Shown: positions 1 through 12,161 of the stretch, in pieces
How positions within the stretch are numbered: the first letter of the stretch is position 1
Layout of the letters: every line of letters begins with the position of its first letter
From: Psoroptes ovis
Lineage: Eukaryota > Arthropoda > Arachnida > Sarcoptiformes > Psoroptidae
Assembly: GCA_002943765.1 (NCBI GenBank)
Contig: PQWQ01000025.1
Span: forward strand, 186,001 to 250,000
Reading direction: 5' to 3'
Length of the DNA: 64,000 nucleotides
The notes under the pieces: model-generated
What the model was told of the DNA's origin: nothing
The model's database searches: none
What the model saw: the letters and a program-made list of their open reading frames with translations, nothing else
Made by a program: the position numbers and the translations under genes

Positions 1-912
1 ATCGACAGAAACAGACAAACAAACAAACGAACGAATGCAATTAACGATTACACACTTAGACAATCGATGGTGAATGAACCAAAAAAAAAAAAAAAAAAAA
101 AAAAAATCGACATTTTTTTCAGGTTCAGTCAAGTGTCTTAGTCATTTTTGTGTGTAATGTGTTCACATGTCGAAAGTTTTTTCATCGTATAAATTTTTTC
201 AAGTTTCTTGTAACTGTGTCGTAACTGTATTTGTGAATGGCCCCCTTCTGGGTTAGGATTGAAAATGGCGCTATTCTGTAGTCGCATAAGCACTAACCCT
301 CACACAGACACACCCCCTCGACCACTTTCAAGGTTTTCGATGTTGCAGCAGCACCAACAGCACCAATGGCCATTATTCAATGGATCACACAGTGATCAAT
401 CATTGGATCAATGATTAGTCCATCCAAATGACTAATGACAGAGTAATAATCGATTATTCAATTTTTTCAAAAGAATTCTTATCTCTTTCTCTCTCTCTAT
501 GAATATAATCGATTAAATCGATTCTTTTGTATTTTCAAAATTTAATTAATCGATTTTTTTTCGATTCTAAGAATCGATTGTCCGCATACCTTCTTACCAA
601 CACACACACACACACATGCAAAGTAATCGATACCACGAATACCATCATCGAATCATTCATCATTGAATAATTCAATAAATGAATGAATCATTGAATATAT
701 GAATGATGACCAACCACAACCACCAGCATTATTATCATCATTAATCTTCATCATAATCATTGAATAATAACGATACTGATAATGGAAATCAAAATTCGTG
801 ATTTTTCATTCAATCTATAGTCTTACAGTATTTATTAGGTGTATATATGTTGGTGTTGGTGTACACAGAGGAGATAATATTTTCAGAGATAAAAATTAAT
901 CACTTCAGAATA

Positions 913-994
913 TTAGGTTGTCCGAAAAGTTCTTGCCGATTTTTTTCAATTATTTTCTATGATATAATCAGCAAAAACTTTCCGGACAACCTAA
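913..994. mobile_element. Mariner-like MITE, subfamily C
   Basis: TTAGGTTGTCCGAAAAGTT at the left and its near inverse at the right, flanked by TA on both sides. The core reads TTTTCTATGATATAATC, as in the copy at 10725-10804, unlike the common subfamily A core. Confidence 0.85.
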
Positions 995-1019
995 TAGTAA
1001 TAAATATTCATTATATATT

Positions 1020-1104
1020 ATGGTTGTCCGAAAAATTTTGACCGATTTTCATTCAGCAACTCTACGGTGATTAAGCCGAATAAACTTTTCGGACAACTAC
1101 CTAA
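1020..1104 (+). mobile_element. Mariner-like MITE, subfamily A
   Basis: Left arm GGTTGTCCGAAAAATTTTGA, right arm AACTTTTCGGACAACT; a CTA insertion lies in the right end. It is only 25 bp from the preceding copy. Confidence 0.8.
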
Positions 1105-1549
1105 ATACTGATTGAAATAATTATCTACGTATAATAAATCGATTTCGAATGATTATTTGATTTGAATTAAATTTATATTTATCGAATAAATTCAATGTAT
1201 AAACAAATGGGTGATAATCGATTTTTTATCACACGAATATCGATTTTTTTTATTTATTCACTGATTAGTGATTAGTGTTTTCGACGCCATTTTTTCGTAT
1301 TGATTGATTGATTGATAATTCATTGAATTAAATGTGTGGGGGGAGGAAGAGGAGGAGGGGAGAGGAACGAGAAAAAAAATGAAAATTAACTTGTCAACAA
1401 TCGGAAGTATCGATTGTTGTTTTCTTTAATCGAAAAAGGGAGGAGGAGCAAAGAAAAATGAGGGGAAAATCGATTAATTTTTGTGTTTTTTTTTCAAAAA
1501 ATCGATACTCAAAAATCGATTGTTTACATGGAATTTTTTTTCGTATTTA

Positions 1550-1629
1550 TTAGGTTGTCCCATAAGTTTTCGCCGTTTTTCGAATGAAAAAAATCTAAAA
1601 AAACGGCGAGAACTTATGGGACAACCAAA
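1550..1629. mobile_element. Mariner-like MITE, subfamily B
   Basis: Ends read GGTTGTCCCATAAGTTTTCG and its inverse. The arms extend through GCCGTTTTT, giving an almost perfect hairpin of about 30 bp per arm. Confidence 0.85.
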
Positions 1630-1858
1630 TATTTTGACATCTTTGTTTCGGAAGAGAAATTAGATCAGAATTCGAATTCGAAGAAAAATGAAGCACACAG
1701 ACAATGACAAAGACAATGGACAAGAAACAAAAAAAACCAGAAACTTACCTTGACACAACGAAGGTAGACGACACACTTATCGTTGGAGAATGATGGCACG
1801 ATTATTTCGCAAATTTAGCAAAAAACAAAAAAGTCACACTTTTTTGTTTTGTTTATAT

Positions 1859-1938
1859 TTAGGTTGTCCCATAAGTTCTTACCGTTTTTTTAAATTTTTT
1901 CTGCTCGAAAAAAGGCCAAAACTTATGGGACAACCTAA
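1859..1938. mobile_element. Mariner-like MITE, subfamily B
   Basis: Ends with the CCCATAAG variant of the terminal repeat on both sides (GGTTGTCCCATAAGTTCT and ACTTATGGGACAACC), with a T/A-rich core. Confidence 0.85.
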
Positions 1939-2973
1939 TATTTTGAAAGTAATTGTTTTTTCTGATTAACTTTGACTTTTGAACATTCAAAGTTAACATT
2001 ATTCGTTTTTTTGACAATTTGATTGATTCGCCATACGATTAATAGTGACATCAGTTTGACAATTTTTTTTGACCAATAAAAAACAGAAAAAAATTGACAG
2101 TGAATGACAACTGAATGGAGTGGGGGGGGCCGAAGGGAGGATGAGGGAAGGGGGACATATAAAATTTGTAATTTCAAAGACTAATTAAGTTTTGTTTGAA
2201 TCTTGCTTTGCCCGACACTGACACGGGCAATTTAAATAATAGTTATGTGAATGGTGACAGCTTTGAAGGCGAAATTTTTTTTTCTAATTACAAACCTTTA
2301 GCCTTTAAAAGGTGGTTAAAAGGTCTAACCCTATTTTAAAGGCTAAAGGTTTGAATCTTTTGTTTTTTCTACTGATTTCTTTTGTTCTAATTTTCTATTG
2401 TTTTCTTATTATTCTAATTTACCTTACCCCCAATCATTATATAGATCAAACAATACAAATAATCAATGCAACTGTATTTATGAAGATAATAACAATAATA
2501 ATTACGATACAATCGATAGTAGTAATGATAATTATGATATAATCATGAATAATTTAAATAATTTCATTGATCATACTACTGATGGTGATCAACATCATCA
2601 TAATGATAATATAAACATTTTAAATAAAATACAAATAAAGAATATAACTGATAATTATATTGATAATAATAATAATGTAGATTTAATGAATTACGATACT
2701 ATCGATACTTTCGACAATATTAAAAAAGATGATAATTTAAATGATAATCGAAACAATACCACTGCTACTACTACCGTCGATACAAGTAATTCAACCCTGT
2801 CACCGCCAACAACAATGTATGCATCATCATTATCGTTGAAATCATCATCATTGAAGACATCATTATGGCCATCATCATTATTCGATGATCATCTGTGCAT
2901 CATCAACAGTGATTATGTTGTTGATTATAATTATCATAATAATTACAACCATTGTCAGCCAAAGATATCAACG

Positions 2974-5900
2974 ATGGTCAAATTATTTTGTTTGATCATT
3001 ATTTTACTGAATTCGATACGAAACGCACAATCAACAATGGTCAATGCTGCTAATGATCATCAAATAATGCCGACAACAGCGCCACCTGTCGTACAATCAT
3101 TGCTTAGTAATGTTAATGATAATTCGATGATTGTTGACCACCACCAACAACAACAACAACAAATGCCAAATTTACATCGTCAGAAACGACAATTATCTTC
3201 GATACTATCGATACCATTACAATTTGGTATCGATCAGTGGCGGCGTCTGCGGCCGAATGGCCGTAATTTGCCACCGTTTTCGATGATCAAAGGTCGTAGT
3301 GATCATCACCAGCAGCAGGCGCAGCCGCTGCTGAATTTGCTGTCAATGAGAATGCCGTTGCGCAATCTCAGTGGGAACAATTCGACGACACCAACAGTTA
3401 ACCAACCGGTGGGGAAGCGGTTAATGGCCAGATTAATCGAAAATCAACGATCATTATTGGTGAATGTGGTGAAAAAATTGGCCACCACCAAATCTTCGGC
3501 GGTCGGCGATAATGATGAATCGAATTCAAATCGATTCATCGATCAATCGATTAATCAAACATCGATTAATCTAACCTTATTAAATCAAACAACAATGGCC
3601 GCTGATGACAATGGCCACAATGACCATAATGACAATAATCGATCACAACGGCGCCATGATTATGATGATAATGGTCATAATGATGGTAATGGTCATAATG
3701 GCCTTAATCATCATCATCACCATCAATTATCAACACAGCTAACATTGAATGTAATCGATCATGATCATCAGAATGAAACTCGTATAGCACATAATGTGTT
3801 GATTGTACGTAATAAGTCAAAGTCACCATCGACATCGTCGGCTATGGCCACAATGGCTACAACGTCGGCCAAGAAATCAATTCAAGATGATAATTACCAT
3901 CAATCAGTGGAAATCGACGATAGTGACAACCATCGACAATCACCATCGATACTATTTGATGATGAATTTGAATTCGTCCCAATTAAAAATAATCATAAAC
4001 CAAGTAAGCTTAGTTTGGCTGAATGGATTAAAAAACATCAACAACAACAAGCTCAGCAGAGTACGATGGCAGCGCCACCACCTACTAAGGCGACCACCAA
4101 CCCAACAACCCTTCCCACCATCCCCACCACAACAACCCTTTCCAACCCCACCACCAAGACTACCACCACCACGACCCCCACCATCAAAACACCGGTGCCG
4201 GCACCCAGCCCTACGTCACCAAATCACGGGTATTACCAGCAGCAACAGGCGCAGCAATTACCATCATCACTAACGGCGGCTGATGACAAGATAATCGAGG
4301 ATAATGATAGCCTTAATGATGATGATGATCATTATTTGCTACAATCAATGACCAGCACCACTACCACTACACAAACAACTAAATTACCTAAATTATCGAC
4401 CATTATTTATTCACCAAGATCAACAATAGCCGTAACATCGGCACCTGTTACAATAGCACCATTATTGAATAATGATGATCATGATGGTGATGGTCATAAT
4501 GGCCATAATGATCAACAACCGATGGCCAATTTGGTGATGGTCAATCATTATAACAATACATCGACTATCACCTCAATGGCCACAACAATACGACCATTAA
4601 TGGTGGCCACCTGGAATGATTATGATGTTGATGGTGGCGCTGCCGTCGATGATTATGGTGCCGGTGCCATTATCAATGATCAATCGGTGACGACCAGTTT
4701 ACCGCCACCGTCATCGCCATCATTATTTTCGACCGATATCACTTCGACTACGCTGATGTTCGCCGATAATATGGCCACTGGTTCGGCTGCGGCCGTGGCC
4801 GCTGATGATGAATCTTTGGAATTGTTAAAAGAATTCAAAGAACAATTGGGTCAAATAAACCGTACCGAATATCGGCCACCAATCATGGCCGAAGCCGCAC
4901 CGAACGAAAGCCCAATTGTATTCAAGAATAATCACAATAAACCATTGCGGCGGTGGCCACCGATGATCACGACCTCAACGAGGTTGCCGACGAGCCGTTA
5001 CACGGTACAGCCACCATATGTGACCATATTCAATTATCCTACAACGACAAATCGCCAAATGGTCACAACACCGCGACCACGGCCAACGCCACCGCCACGC
5101 CGTACAACTACGCTTACGTTCGCCAACATTTCGGGTCATCGTTTACGGCAACCTGAAAATGTACAATCACCGACATTACAGGTCGTAGATTCTTCGTTTA
5201 ATGATAATTACCATGACGGTAGTAGCCATGGTCCGAATCGTGTGACCATACCGGCCAACACAACGATTGTCCATAAGAATCTGTTGGTATCGTTGAATGG
5301 TCGACATCGGCATCGGTATCGGCCGAAGCCGCAGCTCCAATCATTGATGCCATCGCCACCACCGATGCCATCATCGGTGTCACCGCCGACATCGACGACA
5401 TCGGTGACCACCGCGGTCAATCATGTCCAATCGCCGACAAACATCATCGGTAATAATAAACATAATCTTTGGAGTCATCCACCTGCACCATCACCATCAA
5501 CCTTACCATCATCGGTGACGATCATCGATGGTGGACACGACCCGATAATGGCATCATCATCGAATATCAATTTAGTGTCCGCATCATCGACCTCACGGCC
5601 CATGGCCGCATCACAAGGGTCTTCATCATCGTCGACGGCGAACAAACTGTCGCATATGCACCAGTATCGGCCAGCATCGACGACCACCACCACGACCACT
5701 ACCCCTTCACCTTTGACCAAATACCACAATAAACGGCCACCACCTTCGGCAGCTTCGTCATCGCATGGATCATCGTTTAATGCGATTAATGCACCACCGA
5801 TGCCGGTAGGGGTCGGGTCGAAGCCACTGGCATCACTGTCTATATCGACGATCGGACAAACCAATTTGTTTTTGAGTAACCTGATGAAACAATTCCGTCG

Positions 5901-6111
5901 ACTATTTTCACCCAACAATCATCATCATCAATGGTTCAATAATCAATCACCAAAACGATGGTTTCAAGTATCATCAACGAGTAGTAATAATGATCAAATG
6001 ACATCATCTACGAATGGCTTCAAATCATTCATAAATATGTTACGTTCAACTGTTTATTCATTGATGGTCATGTTGTTGCCACCGATTGCGTTGATGACAT
6101 TTTTTGTCTAA
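2974..6111 (+). CDS. Secreted Ser/Thr/Asn/His-rich mucin-like protein
   Basis: Not recognised as a named family. The chosen start gives a 1,045-residue protein opening with a signal peptide (MVKLFCLIIILLNSIRNAQS). The frame is open back to about 2398, so a longer N-terminus (first ATG 2545) or an upstream exon is possible. About 60-70 residues after the start there is a furin-like RQKR site followed by a short conserved-looking stretch (SSILSIPLQFGIDQWRRLRP). The rest is low complexity: poly-Thr/Pro blocks typical of O-glycosylation, His/Asn/Gly/Asp runs (GHND-like), and poly-Gln. The last 20 residues are hydrophobic and end at the stop, as in a GPI-anchor signal or tail anchor. The mature part has almost no cysteine. 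A secreted or cell-surface mucin-like proprotein is inferred; no enzyme motif is seen. ORFs on the opposite strand here are shadows of its biased codons. Confidence 0.65.
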   Translation: MVKLFCLIIILLNSIRNAQSTMVNAANDHQIMPTTAPPVVQSLLSNVNDNSMIVDHHQQQQQQMPNLHRQKRQLSSILSIPLQFGIDQWRRLRPNGRNLPPFSMIKGRSDHHQQQAQPLLNLLSMRMPLRNLSGNNSTTPTVNQPVGKRLMARLIENQRSLLVNVVKKLATTKSSAVGDNDESNSNRFIDQSINQTSINLTLLNQTTMAADDNGHNDHNDNNRSQRRHDYDDNGHNDGNGHNGLNHHHHHQLSTQLTLNVIDHDHQNETRIAHNVLIVRNKSKSPSTSSAMATMATTSAKKSIQDDNYHQSVEIDDSDNHRQSPSILFDDEFEFVPIKNNHKPSKLSLAEWIKKHQQQQAQQSTMAAPPPTKATTNPTTLPTIPTTTTLSNPTTKTTTTTTPTIKTPVPAPSPTSPNHGYYQQQQAQQLPSSLTAADDKIIEDNDSLNDDDDHYLLQSMTSTTTTTQTTKLPKLSTIIYSPRSTIAVTSAPVTIAPLLNNDDHDGDGHNGHNDQQPMANLVMVNHYNNTSTITSMATTIRPLMVATWNDYDVDGGAAVDDYGAGAIINDQSVTTSLPPPSSPSLFSTDITSTTLMFADNMATGSAAAVAADDESLELLKEFKEQLGQINRTEYRPPIMAEAAPNESPIVFKNNHNKPLRRWPPMITTSTRLPTSRYTVQPPYVTIFNYPTTTNRQMVTTPRPRPTPPPRRTTTLTFANISGHRLRQPENVQSPTLQVVDSSFNDNYHDGSSHGPNRVTIPANTTIVHKNLLVSLNGRHRHRYRPKPQLQSLMPSPPPMPSSVSPPTSTTSVTTAVNHVQSPTNIIGNNKHNLWSHPPAPSPSTLPSSVTIIDGGHDPIMASSSNINLVSASSTSRPMAASQGSSSSSTANKLSHMHQYRPASTTTTTTTTPSPLTKYHNKRPPPSAASSSHGSSFNAINAPPMPVGVGSKPLASLSISTIGQTNLFLSNLMKQFRRLFSPNNHHHQWFNNQSPKRWFQVSSTSSNNDQMTSSTNGFKSFINMLRSTVYSLMVMLLPPIALMTFFV

Positions 6112-6185
6112 GAATTCGCTAATTAACTAATTAATCTATTTATTAATTAATCTATTATTTATTTATATTCATATTGATATTTATT

Positions 6186-6266
6186 TTAGGTTGTCCGGAA
6201 AGTTTTGGCCAATTTTCATGAGCAATTCTTGATTGATTAAGCGGAATGAACTTTTCGGACAGCCAA
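6186..6266 (+). mobile_element. Mariner-like MITE, subfamily A
   Basis: GGTTGTCCGGAAAGTTTTGG left arm; right arm GAACTTTTCGGACAGCC. It lies 75 bp after the stop of the mucin-like gene and may sit in its 3' UTR. Confidence 0.85.
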
Positions 6267-6836
6267 ATATTTTAATTTTGAATTCTTATTTAATTCTTTT
6301 GTTTTTTTTTTTTTTTTTGAATTATTTATCAATGAGTTTATTAATGATATTTATTTATTTTCAATTTTCAATAAAATATAATTTTTTCTCGCTCCGATGA
6401 TTAACCCTTTTGAATCACTGTTAAAAGGTTAACAAATGGCTAAAGGTTAAGAAGCGCTATAGCGCTGTTCAGCATTTTTTGACATTGACTAAATTCGACA
6501 GATAAGCTTTTGAAAACTAATTTCAAAGATATTTAAATGGAACAAATCATTATTATTCAAATATGATTCATTTGTTCAAACCAAACTGATATTGCTTCTA
6601 GGAAATAATATGTCAAAACAATCATCATAATAATAAATGGATAATGACAATAATAATAATGATAATAATGACTAATTGTTTTCGAAATGAATTCAAAATG
6701 ACCAGAGAATCAAATATATCATTTGATTCATTTATTTAATGTTTTGTGTGTGTGTGTGTATTGAATATGAATTGAAATATATTTAATTGCAATTTGTTCA
6801 TTTTTATCATCTGTAAAAGCAGAATAAAAATAAATA

Positions 6837-6919
6837 TTAAGTTGTCCGAAAAGTTCTGACCAATTTTCATATGAACAACTCTATTGAGTAAGGCGGAATG
6901 AATTTTTCGGACAACCTAA
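6837..6919 (+). mobile_element. Mariner-like MITE, subfamily A
   Basis: Left end TTAAGTTGTCCGAAAAGTTC, right end TTTTTCGGACAACCTAA, flanked by TA on the left. Confidence 0.85.
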
Positions 6920-7680
6920 AATTTGAATGAATAAGTGAATAAATGATTGCTGTGCTCATATGATTAAACAAATATTTTTGAATGATTAATTTGGATTATT
7001 ACTTTTGGTTTTCTTGATGACTATAAGATAACCCTTTTTGAAAACCCTTCGAACAAGAAACTCTTTCGTACCTTTTTAGAAAAACCTTCGAAAGTTGAAG
7101 GTTAAGTTTTTAACTTTTTACTAATTTATCGAAGGTTTGAAGGTTAAAAATACATTTGTTCATGTTCATTTGTATCGATCAGATTTTTTGCTCAGTTCAA
7201 AGCTGTCTGGGGAGTGAACAGTGACGCCCTGATGCACATTTGTTTCGCTGCTGATTGTTCATTTGCCCCTGTAGTAAGCATGTTGAAAAATGACTGGTAA
7301 AAGGATCATTTTTGATTGGTTAATTAATTGATAACAAAATAATTATAGTTCAAATTAGTCAATAATTGATTGACCAATTGATCAATGATCAATGAACATC
7401 ATTCATTCATTTAGTTGAAGGGCAAAATTTGAAAAAATGGAAAAATCAAGGGTTAAAAAGGGGTTAAAATTTAAAAAAAAAGGTTAAATAACCTTCAACA
7501 ACATTCGCAGCCTTAAAACAATTCGTTCAACGACAAACGACTCATCTGTGTGTGACAGGTAGCGATTATGTGGCTTTGGATATATTTGTGAAAAATGAAT
7601 GAATAAATGAAAACCATTCATTAAGCCAGCCATCGATGATTTACTACCACCATTCGATGACACATTCAAAGATTATATAT

Positions 7681-7758
7681 TTTGGTTGTCCGAAAAGTTC
7701 ATTCGGCTTAATCAGATAGATTTGTTCATAAAATTGGCCAGAACTTTTCGGACAACCT
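7681..7758 (-). mobile_element. Mariner-like MITE, subfamily A
   Basis: Reverse orientation (GTTCATTCGGCTTAATCA arm first). Right end is GGACAACCTTGA, as in the copy at 12773. Confidence 0.85.
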
Positions 7759-8272
7759 TGATACATCATCATGCCTACCACTGTCTTGAGAGATTGAACA
7801 CAGACACACGAACAAATCAGGGGTCAAACAGAGGGGGAAAAAACAAACCTCATTTTTTCTCCCCTCGTTCACTAATTCACAGCATTCGAATTGTTGCAAA
7901 GTTGTAAAGGGGATAAACTGACCGACAACAACAGTGGTTTTTGTCTTAATTTCGAGCCGATTTTGACCAATTTTGACCAATTTCAAAGCAATTTTTGACC
8001 AATATTTGACCAATTTTCATTGACTTTAGTGTCATTCGATTGTTGGTCATTTGAAAAACTGAAAAAACTAAAAAAAGATACCTTTATTCATTTACCTTTG
8101 ATTGTTTGTTTGATGATGATGATGATGATGATTTATCATGAAATGAATGAATGAATGGATATTTTCATGATTATTTTGGCCAATTGTTTTGTTCAAAACA
8201 CAGCTGGTAAATCGGTAAAAATGGTTTAAAAAAAAATGATTATATGCAAATGTTGGTCAAAACATACAAATA

Positions 8273-8355
8273 TTAGGCTGTCCGAAAAGTTCAGTCAGCT
8301 TAATCAATCGAGAGTTGCTGAATGAAAATCGGCCAAAACTTTTCGGACAACCTAA
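8273..8355 (-). mobile_element. Mariner-like MITE, subfamily A
   Basis: TTAGGCTGTCCGAAAAGTTC to AACTTTTCGGACAACCTAA, TA-flanked. Confidence 0.9.
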
Positions 8356-8711
8356 ATATTTAAATGATTGTTCAGTTTGTTATTATTCATTATTTCAACA
8401 TACAAACGATGATTGATCGATCGATCAATTGTTGTTATGATAAACATACCTTTTAAGCTCGAAGAGAGAGGTCGTTTAAATAAAAAAAAACTGTGTCAAT
8501 GTTACAAATAATTGTTCTGATTATTCATTTTTCGTTGGTAGCATTTATCATTCATTCATTTAGTTATTCATTTCATTCAAAGATTTTCGATTGTTTATTC
8601 TATTGTTCAGAACCTTTTGAATACGATAAATATCGATTGAATGAATGAATGAATGCAGTCGATGAATAAAATGGATGATAAATGATGAAGTAGCCAGTGA
8701 TTGAATGTATA

Positions 8712-8794
8712 TTAGGTTGTCCGAAAAGTTTATTCCACTTAATCAATAGAGAGTTGCTGAATGAAAATCGGCCAGAACTTTTAGGACAATCTAT
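8712..8794 (-). mobile_element. Mariner-like MITE, subfamily A, decayed right end
   Basis: Intact left end; right end reads CTTTTAGGACAATCTA, with two changes from the usual terminal repeat. Confidence 0.85.
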
Positions 8795-9921
8795 TATAAG
8801 TCTTTAGCTGTATATTTTGAGCAAACAAAAATAAAAATTAAATGGCATAAACACAAACAAATGATTATTGAAGCAGTTGAATTGTTGAAAATATTGATGG
8901 AGTTTTGGAAAAAAAATTTAATTGGTTTTTTTTTTGGAATTAGTCGATTTGATGAAAATTATTGATGATTGATCAATGATTGATTGATTTGGGGGTTAAT
9001 TGAAACGAGAGAAAAAATGAATAAAAGGGTTAAAATCGATTGTTATTAAAGGATTTAAAAGGTTAAGAGGTTACAAAGGTTCAAACAAAGCAAAAAAAAA
9101 AAAAAAATTCTCGCCTCGGATGATCATTTGTGATATTGACATTTTCAAACATGTCTTGATTGGAGCAGCGATTTTCAATGATTTTCAAATCGATTTCACT
9201 CCAAATTGATACAAAAACAGCTAATTACACTTGAATGATGTTGAAAGTAATTAGTCTCAATGAGTTTTACTTCAGTCTTAAGACGCATAGAGTCGAAATT
9301 GCTACAAAGTTTCAAGGTCCACACAAGGTGGAAATGGATTTGTGCTAAATTTTTTTTCGAACAGAAAAAACTTGATGAATTTTTCGGGGAATGTGATTAA
9401 ATATTTATGTCAATTTGTGAATTTTATAGAGAAAAATGAAAGTTTCCCCTGTTTATGGCCCTAAGAAAATTTTCTTGGAAACTTTTTCGCTGATTTTCAA
9501 TTTGATATTCAGACTAATTACTTTTGTTTATTTGTTTATTTGTTGGCTCATTCATTCACTCATTCAACTCATTTTGTCTACATACAATTGTCTTAATTAA
9601 TCAATTAGTGTTAATTGGCAAAATTTTAAGAAACAACGAAATTTTGTCTTCCAAAAAATTTCTCGGCCAAATTGCAAACTGGTTTAAATATTTAATGCAT
9701 TTCGTGGAAATTTATTCAAGGAATTTTCAGCTGATTGTCATTAAAAAAAAAAAAACATCCAGGAGTTTTTTTTTTAGAAATTTTAGGCATCATTTTCAAT
9801 CATTCCATATTTGTTAAAAGTATCGTTACAATTTTATGGAAAATCGGAATAAGAAAATATAAGAAATTCCAAATGAAACTTGTACGTCGCTTGGACATCG
9901 CTAGAAATAATTTAATCATAT

Positions 9922-10009
9922 TTAGGTGGTTGTCCAAAAAGTTCATTCCGCTTAATCACAATCAAGAGTTGCTCATTGAAAATCGGTCAAAACTTTTCGG
10001 ACAACCTAA
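9922..10009 (-). mobile_element. Mariner-like MITE, subfamily A with GGT insertion
   Basis: Left end is TTAGGTGGTTGTCC, three bases longer than usual; the same change occurs in the copy at 53500, which suggests a shared lineage. Confidence 0.85.
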
Positions 10010-10407
10010 TATATAATTTAATCATAGATGGACACGGAAAAAATTTTCTTGCAGTGTCCATTTACTTTGGTACTTTCAGTGTGAAGATAATTTCATTTTG
10101 AATTCATGAGAAAAATCGGCAAAAAAAATCGGATTTTGGATATTTTCCCCACGATTCTCATCCCCTCTGAGATGGTAAATTCAATTTACAATATTGATGA
10201 TGGTGTTGGTGATGGCTAGTACCGTCAGTCGTAGATAATGTAATTTTCGGACAAAAATTTCACGGAAAATTTTTTTCACGGGAAATTTCTCGGACAATAT
10301 GGTCAATCATCAGCATCATCATCAGTATTATTTGCCCAAAATTACATTACACGGGAAAATTATTGAATAAAAAAAGCCATTGAATTTTTTTTTGTGGAGT
10401 AAATATA

Positions 10408-10489
10408 TTATGTTGTCCGAAAAGTTTTGGCCGATTTTCATTGAGCAACTCTCGATTGATTAAGCCGAATGAACTTTTCGGACAACCAA
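10408..10489 (+). mobile_element. Mariner-like MITE, subfamily A
   Basis: TTATGTTGTCCGAAAAGTTT to GAACTTTTCGGACAACCAA, close to the consensus core GATTTTCATTGAGCAACTCT. Confidence 0.9.
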
Positions 10490-10724
10490 AATATATATTT
10501 TGATCACTTAGATTTATACGGTAGTCACATATTCAATGGCCATGGCCACCACATCGAATATTTCGGTGGAAAATTTTTTGAATATTTACCATTCAAATTG
10601 CAGTTGGCCACACTTTAAATCTTCCGAATAATTTGGAATGTGCCAGGAGAATAAGCGTAGAGAGATGTGAAATTTCTTAGCTCAGCTCTTGTCCAGAAAC
10701 TCTTGACAATGGATAATGGTGATA

Positions 10725-10804
10725 TTACGCTGTCCAGAAAGTTTTTGCCGATTTTCTAATGATTTTCTACGATATAACCGGCAAAAACTTTACGGACAAC
10801 CTAA
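10725..10804. mobile_element. Mariner-like MITE, subfamily C
   Basis: Core TTTTCTACGATATAACCGGC matches the copy at 913-994; ends CTGTCCAGAAAG and CTTTACGGACAACCTAA. Confidence 0.8.
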
Positions 10805-10983
10805 TAATAAGGTCAGCGAGAAATAATTGTATCATTCATTGATCAACATTAATGATATTCGGTGATGATGATAAATTTTAACACGGAAAAAAAAACATCA
10901 AAAAACATTCATTCGATTCGAATGATTCGCGTATGTGAATTGAATTTTTAAACATTTTTTCGTCTTCATAATTTCTCGATATA

Positions 10984-11064
10984 TTAGGATGTCCGAAAAG
11001 TTCATTCCGCTTAATCGAATAGAGTTGCTTATAAAAATACGTCAGAACTTTTCGGACAATCTAA
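10984..11064 (-). mobile_element. Mariner-like MITE, subfamily A
   Basis: TTAGGATGTCCGAAAAGTTC to AACTTTTCGGACAATCTAA, TA-flanked on both sides. Confidence 0.85.
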
Positions 11065-11281
11065 TACATTTCGACATTTAACCATTGTCCATAGACATTA
11101 CATAAGCCAATAGATGATATATGCTTCAATATTGCTTCAGAATGGCTTACGATAAAAGGCATCAAATAAGTGATAAAACGATAAAACTTTTTCATGTTTT
11201 TCAATCGTTTTTTTTTTCAACAAACATATGTAAATATAATCATAATAATAATAATCATTACCAACATTATTTTCAAATGTA

Positions 11282-11364
11282 TTAGATTGTCCGAAAAGTT
11301 CATTCGGCTTAATCAATCGAGAATTGCTGATTGAAAATTGGCCAAAACTTTCTGGACAACCTAA
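11282..11364 (-). mobile_element. Mariner-like MITE, subfamily A
   Basis: TTAGATTGTCCGAAAAGTTC to AACTTTCTGGACAACCTAA. Confidence 0.85.
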
Positions 11365-11479
11365 AATAATAGTTGAAAAATTCACAAATTTCGTGTTGGA
11401 ATTAAAATTTTAAAAAATTTTCAAATTTAAAAATTTGAATAAATAAATAAATAAAAAGTAAATTTACATTTTAGTAATA

Positions 11480-11562
11480 TTAGGTTGTCCTGAAAGTTTT
11501 GGCCAATTTTCATTCAGCAACTCTCGATTGATTAAGCTGAATGAACTTTTTGGACAAAGTAA
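11480..11562 (+). mobile_element. Mariner-like MITE, subfamily A, decayed right end
   Basis: Good left end; right end is TTTTTGGACAAAGTAA. Only about 115 bp from the previous copy, in the opposite orientation. Confidence 0.8.
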
Positions 11563-12081
11563 TGAAATTCTAATGGGAATACTTTTTGGGCGGTAAATAC
11601 TGGACATTCCATTTCATAAACATTCAAGTTTGGACGTTGGACATTTTTCACATTTCATTCAATTTAAATAATTTGGATTCGGAGGAGGAATTCGTGGAAT
11701 TCCATGAATTCCAGAGGACATTTTTTTGGCTGTTTGCTACAATCAAATGGACCATTGGCTTCCAATGAATTATGTAAAATTTCAATGGGAAAGAATGATC
11801 GGAAAAAATTGATTAATTAATTTGTTTTATCAATTTCATATGTGTCATTGAATTTATATGTATAAATTGATCAATGAATCGATATATCGATCAATCGATT
11901 GATTGATCAGTTTATCGATTGATTAATTGATTGATCAAGATTTTGATCATTTTTCTCAGTTATTTTTGATTGAATGAATTCAATCAATCAAATGATTGAA
12001 ATAATTTCTCAATTATTTCAATCAATCGTTCAATGAAATTGATTGAAAAATCGATAATCAAAACGAAAGAAAAATTTAAGA

Positions 12082-12161
12082 TTAGGTTGTCCGAAAAGTT
12101 TTGGCTGATTTTCATGAACTCTCGATTGACAAAAGCGGAATGAACTTTTTGGACAACCTAA
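12082..12161 (+). mobile_element. Mariner-like MITE, subfamily A
   Basis: TTAGGTTGTCCGAAAAGTTT to ACTTTTTGGACAACCTAA. Confidence 0.85.

Larger units (their letters stand above)
1..2973. other. Non-coding flank upstream of first gene
   Basis: AT-rich sequence with an A-run near 80-106, a short CA run near 601 and many TCGAT-rich words. It holds four MITEs, listed separately. From 2398 an open frame runs in phase into the next gene, but it is Asn/Asp-rich and precedes a signal peptide, so I treat it as upstream sequence or an alternative N-terminus. A splice-donor-like site on the minus strand near 1744-1749 (CAAG|GTAAGT) could end a 5' exon of a gene lying to the left; no coding sequence supports it. 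Confidence 0.5.

Noticed and set aside
1741..1790. Possible minus-strand exon end (donor CAAG|GTAAGT)
   Set aside because: A good donor alone; no upstream or downstream coding sequence in the window supports a gene.
2312..2542. Hydrophobic 76-residue frame starting MVKRSNPILK
   Set aside because: It overlaps the in-frame upstream extension of the mucin-like gene, is AT-driven (Ile/Leu/Phe) and has no continuation by splicing that I could support.
5198..5918. Minus-strand frames opposite the mucin-like gene
   Set aside because: Asp/Val/Gly-rich shadows of Ser/Thr/His codons on the plus strand; no start context or conserved motif.
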